Source: Deltaproteobacteria bacterium
GTDB taxonomy: Bacteria > Desulfobacterota > Desulfobacteria > C00003060
Direction of reading: 5' to 3'
DNA length: 5,650 nucleotides
Assembly: GCA_030667105.1 (NCBI GenBank)
Contig: DAOUWN010000164.1
Location: forward strand, 1 to 5,650
The position numbers were made by a program, and so were the translations under genes. Below, piece after piece: positions 1 through 5,531 of this stretch (within the stretch, counting starts at the first letter, position 1; the number at the start of each line of letters is the position of its first letter). The notes beneath the pieces were generated by a model. It saw only the letters and a list, made by a program, of their open reading frames with translations. It was not told where the DNA came from and did not search any database.

Positions 1-1653
1 CTGCCCGTGCATGTGACCGACAGCAAGACGACCAATTTTTCAGGAAGTACGGATTATACGTTCCGGTTTCTCAATTTCAACTATGAGTACAGAGACAACA
101 CGACTGATAACTATGTGACTGACAGCACCCAGGAGACCGATACGCACGAGGGGAGAGTCAATTTCAGGAAGTCGTTCCTGGACAACAAGATCACCTCTTC
201 GGGGAGTTATTCTATTACGAACAGAAAGACAGAGACCGAGACAAAGGGGCAGGATGTCAGCGTCGATGAGATACAAAGGGCCTTTGCGGGTTGGTATCTG
301 CAGGATAGTACACCGTTGTCATGGGTGCCGCCTGATACGCCACAACTTGAACCTGAGCTAGTTGATGGAGATACAACCACAAATGTAATTCCTAGTATAA
401 ACATCGGCGGTGGCAGTGGCAACCACGATCAGAACATCGGGGTAGATCTAAATCTTGCTGCCAAGGTCGAGAAAATCTTCGTTTACACAAGTACCCCTGC
501 TTCGACTTTTAGTGAGACCAGCTTTGGCTGGGCTGTGTATTCAAGTAGTGACAACTTGAGCTGGACGCTAATAACCAGTGGAGCCACTTTTGATTATGAC
601 ATGGTCGAAAAGCGATTTGAGATTTCATTTACAGAGACAAAGGCCCGTTACTTCAAAGTAGTAAACACTGCAAACGACACAACTGATCTTTTCATCACCG
701 AGATCGAGGCATACGACGTTACCACCTACGCTGCTCACACCACCACCGAGACCGAGCGCACCACGGAAACCATTCAGGCCAGTGTCGGTTATAAGCCCAC
801 GGACTGGCTTGCTTTCACTTACGATTTTAGTCAGGACGACCAGGAGACCGAGCCTGACGACCAGAAGACCACGCGCGACACCCATAACGTGAGCGGGCGC
901 GTAGAGAGGGAGCTTCATAAATATCTGACTGCCTGGGCACAGTATAGAAGGCGATGGGAAAACGACTCAGCGGCAGATGACACGACGACGGATACGTATC
1001 TACTCCATTTTCTTTCCTCCCCCCTTGATACACTTGATACAGACCTTTCCTTCAACCATACGGTTTCAAAGGAAGAATCAGAGACCCGGTCAAAGAGTTC
1101 TTCCGGGCTCTTTCAGATAACCGCAAAGCTCCGGGAAGGCGCTGATCTTGATATGGATGCAAACATCACCCGCACTGAAAACCTGGCGAGTCAATCCGAG
1201 ACAACCACTAAGTCTCTTGATTCGAATCTGCGGCTTGAGCTTACCCGAATGTTGACAGCCGAAATCGAGTATAATTGGAATTGGACGGATACAGAACAGC
1301 CCAGCGGTGATACAATCGGACGCACTTCCTATGCCAAGACTACTTTGTACTGGCGGCCATCCCACGAATTTTATTTCAGGGGATCTTACAGCATTGACAG
1401 GAACGAAATATCAGGGGATGAGACAACTCAGCAGCAGTATAATATGAGCTGGTTGATGACCGAGAAGATGCAGCTTGATATGGGGTATACTGTAGACCAA
1501 AATGACACGGACAGCTTGACCTACTCCTATGATCTTTCGTGGAACTTGAGCCGGGTTCTGACCCTCAGATTCGGTTATGTCTGGAGTCGTCAAGAAACAA
1601 GTACGACTACTGAAACCCAAACCATTACCTCGGATCTTTCCGCCAGGTTTTAG
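1..1653 (+). CDS. Outer-membrane beta-barrel protein with inserted discoidin-like domain (5'-truncated)
   Basis: The frame is open from base 1, so the true start and signal peptide lie outside the window; 550 codons are visible. Most of the protein is alternating amphipathic strands joined by Thr/Asp/Glu-rich loops. I count about four strands before residue 85 and about 17 after residue 250, ending in SDLSARF with a terminal Phe, the usual BAM recognition signature. A large barrel of 20 or more strands in the outer membrane is therefore likely. Residues about 114-240 differ: LVDGDTTT near the start, FGWAVYSSSDNLSW in the middle, and KARYFKVVNT then EIEAYDV at the end. This is the pattern of an F5/8 type C (discoidin, galactose-binding-like) domain, probably on an external loop. 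A role as a porin or MtrB-like electron conduit is inferred only from size and the cytochrome gene downstream. No specific family name is assigned. Confidence is high for barrel and domain, low for function. Confidence 0.85.
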   Translation: MPVHVTDSKTTNFSGSTDYTFRFLNFNYEYRDNTTDNYVTDSTQETDTHEGRVNFRKSFLDNKITSSGSYSITNRKTETETKGQDVSVDEIQRAFAGWYLQDSTPLSWVPPDTPQLEPELVDGDTTTNVIPSINIGGGSGNHDQNIGVDLNLAAKVEKIFVYTSTPASTFSETSFGWAVYSSSDNLSWTLITSGATFDYDMVEKRFEISFTETKARYFKVVNTANDTTDLFITEIEAYDVTTYAAHTTTETERTTETIQASVGYKPTDWLAFTYDFSQDDQETEPDDQKTTRDTHNVSGRVERELHKYLTAWAQYRRRWENDSAADDTTTDTYLLHFLSSPLDTLDTDLSFNHTVSKEESETRSKSSSGLFQITAKLREGADLDMDANITRTENLASQSETTTKSLDSNLRLELTRMLTAEIEYNWNWTDTEQPSGDTIGRTSYAKTTLYWRPSHEFYFRGSYSIDRNEISGDETTQQQYNMSWLMTEKMQLDMGYTVDQNDTDSLTYSYDLSWNLSRVLTLRFGYVWSRQETSTTTETQTITSDLSARF

Positions 1654-1786
1654 GGGAGTAAATATGCACGCCTAGAGGACGTGGCCTTGATCTGCCCCCT
1701 TGAAGAGGACTGGACGTTCGCAAACTCATGAGTGCCTAAAATGCCTAAACTTGTAAAATGCCTAAAATTGAAACAGACCGGGTTGC

Positions 1787-1810
1787 AGTGGCGGTTGGGC
1801 TTGCGCCACT
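1787..1810 (+). repeat. Perfect 7-bp stem hairpin in the element core
   Basis: AGTGGCG at 1787-1793 pairs with CGCCACT at 1804-1810 around a 10-nt loop. It lies inside the GGTTGC/GCAACC outer stem of the repeat element. It has no downstream T-run, so it is not an intrinsic terminator. Confidence 0.55.
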
Positions 1811-1830
1811 TGTTTCGGCAATCATGGTAC

Positions 1831-1867
1831 GGTTTCGACCCGCAACCGACTGACGACAGACGAAACC
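1831..1867 (+). repeat. Perfect 7-bp stem hairpin, second branch of the element core
   Basis: GGTTTCG at 1831-1837 pairs with CGAAACC at 1861-1867 around a 23-nt loop. The loop holds one of two CGCAACCGA-like copies (the other is at 1873-1880), which could also pair with GGTTGC at 1781-1786, so two alternative folds are possible. Confidence 0.5.
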
Positions 1868-1984
1868 AGCCGCGCAACCGATCAACGCAGGACAGCACCG
1901 TGGACATTTTAGGCATTTTAGATCATTTTAGGCAGTTTAGGCATTTCCATGCAACAAAGTATGGCAGAGCCAATGACTCTTTCA

Positions 1985-2019
1985 GCCGTCGTAGCCAAGG
2001 CTACTTTGGCGAAGTCGGC
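1985..2019 (+). repeat. Short palindromic repeat-like hairpin
   Basis: GCCG 1985-1988 pairs with CGGC 2016-2019, and GCCAA 1994-1998 pairs with TTGGC 2006-2010, separated by a symmetric 5x5 internal loop. An alternative fold uses the near-perfect palindrome GTAGCC-AA-GGCTAC at 1991-2004. This resembles the short structured intergenic repeats common in environmental genomes. It lies about 75 bases upstream of the lipoprotein start, so it would be in that gene's leader if transcription starts upstream of it. No function can be assigned. Confidence 0.45.
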
Positions 2020-2081
2020 GACCTAGCCCACAGGACCTGGTTTTCTGAACTGAAATAGAAGGGGAACCCAAATATCCTTGA

Positions 2082-2089
2082 AAGGAAGG
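2082..2089 (+). promoter_or_regulatory. Ribosome binding site that fixes the lipoprotein start
   Basis: AAGGAAGG lies just upstream of ATG 2093, with AAGGA spaced 6 nt from it. An in-frame TTG at 2078 would add five residues, but this site would then fall inside the coding region and the TTG has no good site of its own. ATG 2093 is therefore preferred. Confidence 0.7.
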
Positions 2090-2092
2090 CAA

Positions 2093-2665
2093 ATGAAAAA
2101 TTTGAAACCCACATTGGTTGTCCTTGTATCCCTGGTCTTTTTTGCAGGCTGTGGCGGCCCTATGAGCTATGTGCATCCTACGGCAGACCTGACATACATT
2201 ACCACGGTAGCCATTGTGCCATTTAAAAACCTTACTCAGGAAAGAGGCGCAGAAGGCAAGGTGATGAACGTGGTGGCTGCCGAGGTGTTGAGACGGGGCG
2301 TATTTGACGTGGTTGAATTCGGAGAGGTCGCCAAGGTTTTGAAAGAGGAAGGTTTCAGGGAAGAAGAGGGAGTGATAAGCAAGAACACTGCGGAAAGGGC
2401 CGGAAAGCGGCTGAACGTGCAGGCTTTCATCGTCGGATCAGTAGAAGAATACGGGGTGTCTCGCACAGGTGGAAGTTCCTATCCTGAGGTTTCTCTTTCT
2501 ATAAAACTCATAGATGTGAACTCTTATAAGATCCTGTGGGAGGCAACGCACAGCCTGAAAGGGGCGACAGTTCTGGACCGGCTGTTTGGGGTTGGCAAAA
2601 AAAGCCCGAGTGATCTCTCCAGGGAACTCGTGGAAGAGATGTTGGATACTCTTTTTGGGGGGTAG
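2093..2665 (+). CDS. Lipoprotein with GNA1162/CsgG/TolB-N-like fold
   Basis: The protein has 190 residues. MKNLK is followed by a hydrophobic stretch and FAGC, giving a lipobox with Cys20 as the lipidated residue; Phe at -3 is unusual but tolerated. Gly at +2 fits outer-membrane sorting by the classical rule. From about residue 40 an alpha/beta domain begins with TTVAIVPFKNLTQE, then AAEVLRRGVFDVVE, AERAGKRLNVQAFIVGSV and a final helix SRELVEEMLDTLFG. This pattern (VAVxPF opening, helix, GxVxEY strand, ILWEA strand) is typical of the GNA1162, CsgG, LpoB and TolB-N group. Such lipoproteins assist secretion or envelope assembly, but the exact role cannot be read here. The gene follows a 439-bp non-coding region and lies 90 bp upstream of a second gene with a related domain, so the two are probably co-transcribed paralogues. 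Confidence 0.85.
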   Translation: MKNLKPTLVVLVSLVFFAGCGGPMSYVHPTADLTYITTVAIVPFKNLTQERGAEGKVMNVVAAEVLRRGVFDVVEFGEVAKVLKEEGFREEEGVISKNTAERAGKRLNVQAFIVGSVEEYGVSRTGGSSYPEVSLSIKLIDVNSYKILWEATHSLKGATVLDRLFGVGKKSPSDLSRELVEEMLDTLFGG

Positions 2666-2694
2666 ATGTGTTATGCTCGATCACGATTCGGATT

Positions 2695-2711
2695 CCTGCC
2701 CGTCCGGCAGG
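2695..2711. repeat. GC-rich hairpin repeat between the two CsgG/TolB-like genes
   Basis: CCTGCC at 2695-2700 and GGCAGG at 2706-2711 form a perfect 6-bp stem with loop CGTCC, followed by CGGG. Motifs of this form occur as dispersed intergenic repeats in many environmental bacteria (recalled, not checked). No T-run follows, so it is a poor terminator, but it could reduce read-through or protect RNA ends between the two genes. Confidence 0.5.
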
Positions 2712-2741
2712 CGGGTCGATATTCTATGTGTCTTGCCACTT

Positions 2742-2749
2742 GAGGTGAT
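2742..2749 (+). promoter_or_regulatory. Ribosome binding site supporting the GTG start at 2756
   Basis: GAGGTGAT matches the anti-Shine-Dalgarno sequence closely and sits 6 nt before GTG 2756. It supports this unusual start over any ATG: ATG 2748 overlaps the site and is in another frame. Confidence 0.75.
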
Positions 2750-2755
2750 GTTCTT

Positions 2756-4123
2756 GTGAAAGGCCGTGCATCCATTGTAGTTGTCTTAGTCTTGCTCCCG
2801 GGGCTATTGGGCCAGGTCTTTGGCACGGAAAAAGGAGTAAAGATAAAGACCGTGGCCTTGATGCCTTTTGGGACATTTGCCGTAGAAGACCTCTCTATTG
2901 ATGTTACCAGCGTTGTGACCGAAGACCTGAGAAAGCATGATTTCAACGTCATTTCTCAGGATGTCCTGGAAGATTTCCTTGTCAAAAGAAGGATTCGCAG
3001 GACGGATTTTCTGGACCGTCCGGCCATCAGGGCGATGGGTACGGTCTTGAAGGTTGATGCCTTGTTGATTGGATCTGTGGACCTCATTACAGGTGGCGAA
3101 AACCCCCAGATCTGCATGAACGCCCAGATGATCGATTGTGTTGATGCTTCTGTCGTCTGGGCCAATAGTGTTTCACGCACGGGAGCCGACTATGCCACGT
3201 TTCTCGGGCTGGGCAGGATAACTACTTTAGAGAAACTCGTAGATATCGCCGTAGAAGAACTCCTGAAAGGTTTGCCCGGTACTGTGAACCTGGATAGCAG
3301 CTCATCAGTCTCGCCCTTTGAGATCATACATGCAAGCTTTTCCCCCAGTGTATTGAGAGGTGGTGAGACGGCCCGGCTGTCTCTGGAGGTGAAGGAGATT
3401 ACGGGAAAGGTGCGAGATATTAAGGCCTTTGTCCTCGATAGTGAGATTGAGCTAAAGACCAAGGATGGAAGATGGTACTCCGGAGCCATGACCGCGCCTG
3501 CCCTGGAAGGAGTTTATCCGCTCAGGATTTATATATCTGATCGATGGAACAGGATGTTCAACGTAGATGCTATGGCCAGCGTAAGTGTTCACAACAGGGC
3601 GCCGGAAATCACCCTTTCTCCGCGACAAAGGCTTATTTCTCCGAACAATGATGGCATCAATGACCATGTTCTGTTCATTCCTGAAGTCCTTAAAGCAATT
3701 ACTTTAAAGAATTGGAAGGTCGAGATTAGCAATGAAGACGGCCGGGTTGTTCGGTCAGAGGATGGCATGGGCGCGTTACCTGAGGGTTTTGTGTGGAGGG
3801 GTGTGGATAATGAGTATAAGGCCGTTCAAGACGGGATCTATTTCTGTCGCTTGGTTGTAGAGGATGAGGCCGGCAACACGACTTCTACGTTAAAAGAGAA
3901 GGTCGTGGTGGATGCCACAGCGCCCAAGGTCCCAGTTGTCATTGCCGGGGAAAGCGAAGAGGGTATGACTCTGGCCCTGAAGGCCATTGACAGGAGCCAG
4001 ACGGCGTACTGGGAGCTAATTGTTTACGATAGAACAGGATCTGAGGCAGGAAGGTTTGAAGGGCAGGGTGATATTCCAGGAACCTTGGCCGCTAAAGTAA
4101 AAAAAAAAGCAAAAAAGGGCTGA
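2756..4123 (+). CDS. Secreted CsgG/TolB-like protein with Ig and FlgD-type modules; probably continues in the -1 frame
   Basis: The zero-frame product has 455 residues. Residues 1-23 are a signal peptide (MKGR, hydrophobic core, likely cut after VFG). Residues 28-175 form an alpha/beta domain opening with KTVALMPFG and including VDALLIGSVDLI and ASVVWANSV, similar in layout to the lipoprotein just upstream. About 178-282 is an Ig-like domain. About 283-392 begins with ISPNNDGINDHV, the hallmark of gliding-motility C-terminal/FlgD Ig-like modules, and ends VVEDEAGNTTS. A second such module starts near residue 395 (AYWELIVYDRTGSEAGRFEGQGDIP) but is cut by TGA 4121-4123 after KVKKKAKKG. The missing strand, TYSLEVSDVAGN, is present in the -1 frame, so the zero-frame product is probably not the only or not the ancestral form; the full product would have 509 residues. 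The role is likely periplasmic or surface assembly, but the substrate is unknown. Confidence 0.85.
   Translation: MKGRASIVVVLVLLPGLLGQVFGTEKGVKIKTVALMPFGTFAVEDLSIDVTSVVTEDLRKHDFNVISQDVLEDFLVKRRIRRTDFLDRPAIRAMGTVLKVDALLIGSVDLITGGENPQICMNAQMIDCVDASVVWANSVSRTGADYATFLGLGRITTLEKLVDIAVEELLKGLPGTVNLDSSSSVSPFEIIHASFSPSVLRGGETARLSLEVKEITGKVRDIKAFVLDSEIELKTKDGRWYSGAMTAPALEGVYPLRIYISDRWNRMFNVDAMASVSVHNRAPEITLSPRQRLISPNNDGINDHVLFIPEVLKAITLKNWKVEISNEDGRVVRSEDGMGALPEGFVWRGVDNEYKAVQDGIYFCRLVVEDEAGNTTSTLKEKVVVDATAPKVPVVIAGESEEGMTLALKAIDRSQTAYWELIVYDRTGSEAGRFEGQGDIPGTLAAKVKKKAKKG
4099..4108 (+). repeat. A10 homopolymer just upstream of the slippery heptamer
   Basis: Ten consecutive A bases lie in frame as part of GTA AAA AAA AAA. 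Runs this long can change length during replication or cause transcriptional slippage, and they are frequent sites of sequencing indels. One added A would put the ribosome into the same downstream frame as a -1 shift, giving VKKKSKKGLK instead of VKKKAKKGLK. Confidence 0.7.
4111..4117 (+). promoter_or_regulatory. dnaX-type slippery heptamer A AAA AAG (candidate -1 frameshift site)
   Basis: Zero-frame codons here are GCA AAA AAG GGC TGA, so the heptamer A AAA AAG has the exact X XXY YYZ phase needed for tandem -1 slippage. After slippage, reading resumes at GGG 4117-4119 and follows a frame that completes the interrupted Ig-like repeat. The stop lies four bases after the heptamer. A weak hairpin can be drawn 8 nt downstream: CAA 4126-4128, GGGA 4131-4134 and ATA 4136-4138 pair with TAT 4150-4152, TCCC 4153-4156 and TTG 4157-4159. 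No Shine-Dalgarno-like stimulator lies at the dnaX spacing; the nearest AGGAA is about 28 nt upstream. The site is seen directly; its activity is inferred. Confidence 0.55.
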
Positions 4124-4284
4124 AACAAGAGGGAGATAATCTTCTTACCTATTCCCTTGAGGTGAGTGATGTTGCAGGGAACCGGTTACGGGTGGAAAAG
4201 CATCCCTTGAAACGGCCTGAGCCTGAAAGGATTGAATCAAAGCCGGTTGAAGGAAAAATGGAGGTTTGGATTGAGGATTTTTGA
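4117..4284 (+). other. -1 frame extension of the preceding gene (C-terminal end of the Ig-like repeat)
   Basis: Reading from GGG 4117 gives 55 codons, beginning GLKQEGDNLLTYSLEVSDV and continuing AGNRLRVEKHPLKRPEPERI, ending EVWIEDF at stop TGA 4282-4284. TYSLEVSDVAGN is the standard final strand of a FlgD-like Ig module and aligns with CRLVVEDEAGN of the preceding repeat in the zero frame. It has no plausible start codon and binding site of its own near 4117. It therefore belongs to the upstream gene, whether reached by frameshifting or separated from it by an indel. A proline- and charge-rich tail follows the strand. The segment overlaps the cytochrome start by 14 bases. Confidence 0.75.
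4260..4264 (+). promoter_or_regulatory. Ribosome binding site deciding the cytochrome start
   Basis: GGAGG lies 6 nt before TTG 4271. The longest frame opens at TTG 4232, but AAAGG there is only about one base from the codon, too close to work well. TTG 4271 is therefore the better start, and it puts MRIFDRIDQKK directly before the hydrophobic signal segment. Confidence 0.65.
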
Positions 4285-5491
4285 TCGGATAGATCAGAAA
4301 AAATGTTTTGTCTTGTTAGGCCTTGCGCTGGTTGCGGTCCTTTGCTCTTTGGCCCTTTCTGAGAATGATGAACTTGAAAGCGTCTGTGTGTCCTGCCATG
4401 AAGATGTTTACGAAGAGGGTCTTTCCAATTTCTACCAGCATCCCTCGTTTGCAGACAAGCAATGCGAAAAATGTCATTTGGAAGGGAGCATTGTTAGCGT
4501 TGATAGTAGCACATTGAGCAGGGAAATATTGCAGCCTGTCGTCCTGACCTATCCTGAGTATCTTGCCGAACACACAATCTTGCTCAGGGGTCTTGTTTAC
4601 CGAGCAACGTACGATATCACTATTGCCCTTCAAGACATATCCGGAAACAAGGTGAAAAAGGAATTCAAGGGGGTCGTGCCGGAAAATGTTCAGGACATTA
4701 GAAAGGACGACAAGAAGCCGCCCAAGATATCCGGAGTCGAGGTGGGTCCTGTCGTAAAGGGTGTATTTCTTGAAGCCACTATAACGTGGGAGACCGACGA
4801 ACCATCCACGTCCTGTGTGGAATATGGGTTTTCAGACCAGTATGGCCTGCGCACCCCGGAGGATAACGCGCTGGTCAGGCAGCATAGCGTGAATATCCAT
4901 GAACTGGAAGGAGGAAGGCAATACCACTTTCGTGTTGTGAGTGGGGACATTTTTGGCAATGAAGCCGTTTCTGAGGACTTGGCCTTCAACACGGCTAAGA
5001 CACAGCCTCTGCCGTCCGATATTGAGAAGAAAGGGGCAGATAATGCGCACGACAGGGGCTTGGCCATAAACAGGGCGGAGGCCTTCGTCTTGAATTCCGA
5101 TCTTGGCCTGTATCTTGAAACCACAGAGCCTTCGAGTGTAAGAGTTGAATACCTCAAAGTGGAGGAACCGTCACCGGAAGAAGAGCCGCAGGCACAGGCA
5201 GTCACGATCTCTGAAGATGACCACCCGGAACTGCGTGAAATAAATAGCAAGGCCTTGACCATTGATGCATGTTATCAATATGAGTGTCATCCTCCTGAAG
5301 ATCTGGGGGTATCTCACCCTGTGGGAATAGGGGCAAGCGAGAAAACAAAGGTCCCTGATGATTTACCCACATTGGAAGGCGGCGTTCTTACCTGTGTCAC
5401 CTGCCACTTTCCTCATGGCGGGAGCAGGCCTTATTTTGCCCGAAAAGAGATTACAAGAGATATTTGCATCTCTTGCCACGAGGGGTATTAA
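4271..5491 (+). CDS. Five-haem c-type cytochrome with central fibronectin-III-like domain
   Basis: The protein has 406 residues from TTG 4271; a longer form from TTG 4232 is possible. Residues 1-11 are basic, followed by a hydrophobic segment ending LALS, a plausible signal peptidase I site, so it is exported. Haem motifs are CVSCH (39-43), CEKCH (65-69), CYQYECH (334-340, a CX4CH type as in some cytochromes c3), CVTCH (375-379) and CISCH (399-403). The last two form a doubled-CXXCH unit at the C terminus. Between the haem clusters, about residues 150-239 form an FN3-like domain (ITWETDEPSTSCVEYG, HSVNIHELEGGRQYHFRVVS, DIFGNEA). A Glu/Pro-rich linker follows (VEEPSPEEEPQAQA). It probably carries electrons in the periplasm or at the outer surface. 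Its start overlaps the -1 extension of the upstream gene, suggesting translational coupling. No named cytochrome family is assigned. Confidence 0.88.
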   Translation: MRIFDRIDQKKCFVLLGLALVAVLCSLALSENDELESVCVSCHEDVYEEGLSNFYQHPSFADKQCEKCHLEGSIVSVDSSTLSREILQPVVLTYPEYLAEHTILLRGLVYRATYDITIALQDISGNKVKKEFKGVVPENVQDIRKDDKKPPKISGVEVGPVVKGVFLEATITWETDEPSTSCVEYGFSDQYGLRTPEDNALVRQHSVNIHELEGGRQYHFRVVSGDIFGNEAVSEDLAFNTAKTQPLPSDIEKKGADNAHDRGLAINRAEAFVLNSDLGLYLETTEPSSVRVEYLKVEEPSPEEEPQAQAVTISEDDHPELREINSKALTIDACYQYECHPPEDLGVSHPVGIGASEKTKVPDDLPTLEGGVLTCVTCHFPHGGSRPYFARKEITRDICISCHEGY

Positions 5492-5505
5492 GTTGAGGAA
5501 CGGAT

Positions 5506-5513
5506 TTTAGGCA
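5506..5513 (-). repeat. Isolated seventh TGCCTAAA copy
   Basis: TTTAGGCA, within ATTTTAGGCATTTC, repeats the unit and its flanks from the right arm of the 1733-1943 element. It lies alone in the 40-bp gap between the cytochrome and the next gene, without a partner arm. Confidence 0.5.
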
Positions 5514-5521
5514 TTTCAGTC

Positions 5522-5528
5522 AGGAGGT
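5522..5528 (+). promoter_or_regulatory. Strong ribosome binding site for the last gene
   Basis: AGGAGGT is a near-perfect Shine-Dalgarno sequence three bases before ATG 5532, confirming that the short frame running off the window is a real gene start. Confidence 0.8.
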
Positions 5529-5531
5529 ACT

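Larger units (their letters stand above)
1733..1943. mobile_element. 211-bp MITE-like element bounded by inverted TGCCTAAA arrays
   Basis: The left arm has three TGCCTAAA octamers, at 1733-1740, 1742-1749 and 1759-1766. The right arm has three in reverse orientation (TTTAGGCA), at 1908-1915, 1927-1934 and 1936-1943. The spacing is nearly mirrored: 9 and 17 bases on the left, 9 and 19 on the right, so the two arms form imperfect terminal inverted repeats of about 37 bases. The 140-bp core can fold into a branched structure: GGTTGC 1781-1786 with GCAACC 1874-1879 encloses hairpins 1787-1810 and 1831-1867. No protein and no certain target-site duplication is visible. Short size, inverted ends and no coding capacity suit a non-autonomous element or a structured intergenic repeat; which one is inference. 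Confidence 0.6.
1654..2092. other. 439-bp non-coding region with two repeat elements
   Basis: No convincing gene lies here. The region holds a spacer (1654-1723), a perfect 10-bp palindrome (1724-1733), a 211-bp inverted-repeat element (1733-1943), a hairpin repeat (1985-2019) and the leader of the lipoprotein gene with its ribosome binding site. I see no hairpin followed by a T-run, so no clear intrinsic terminator for the upstream gene, and no promoter I would defend. The + strand frame open from 1732 to 2058 runs straight through the repeat element, has low-complexity repeat-encoded residues at its start and no family-like features. Confidence 0.75.

Noticed and set aside
1732..2058. Open + strand frame of about 108 codons (MPKMPKLVKCLKLK start)
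   Set aside because: It runs through the inverted-repeat element; its first residues are just the TGCCTAAA array read in frame, it has no good ribosome binding site, and the rest looks like no protein family.
1960..2060. Possible GEMM (c-di-GMP class I) riboswitch, which often precedes cytochrome genes in this group
   Set aside because: AGCC and GGC elements loosely recall it, but the conserved GCAAA and GACGCAAAGCC segments and the matching 3' half are missing.
2695..2711. Intrinsic terminator after the lipoprotein gene
   Set aside because: The stem is good, but no T-run follows it.
4232..4270. Earlier TTG start (4232) for the cytochrome
   Set aside because: The purine stretch there is about one base from the codon, while TTG 4271 has GGAGG at a good distance. 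The longer form cannot be fully excluded.
4124..4270. Treating this stretch as a plain intergenic gap
   Set aside because: It is open in the -1 frame and encodes the missing end of an Ig-like repeat of the upstream gene.
4690..5262. Minus-strand open frame of about 190 codons inside the cytochrome gene
   Set aside because: The + strand frame has five haem motifs and an FN3-like domain; the antisense product is Ser-rich and featureless, as expected for a shadow frame.
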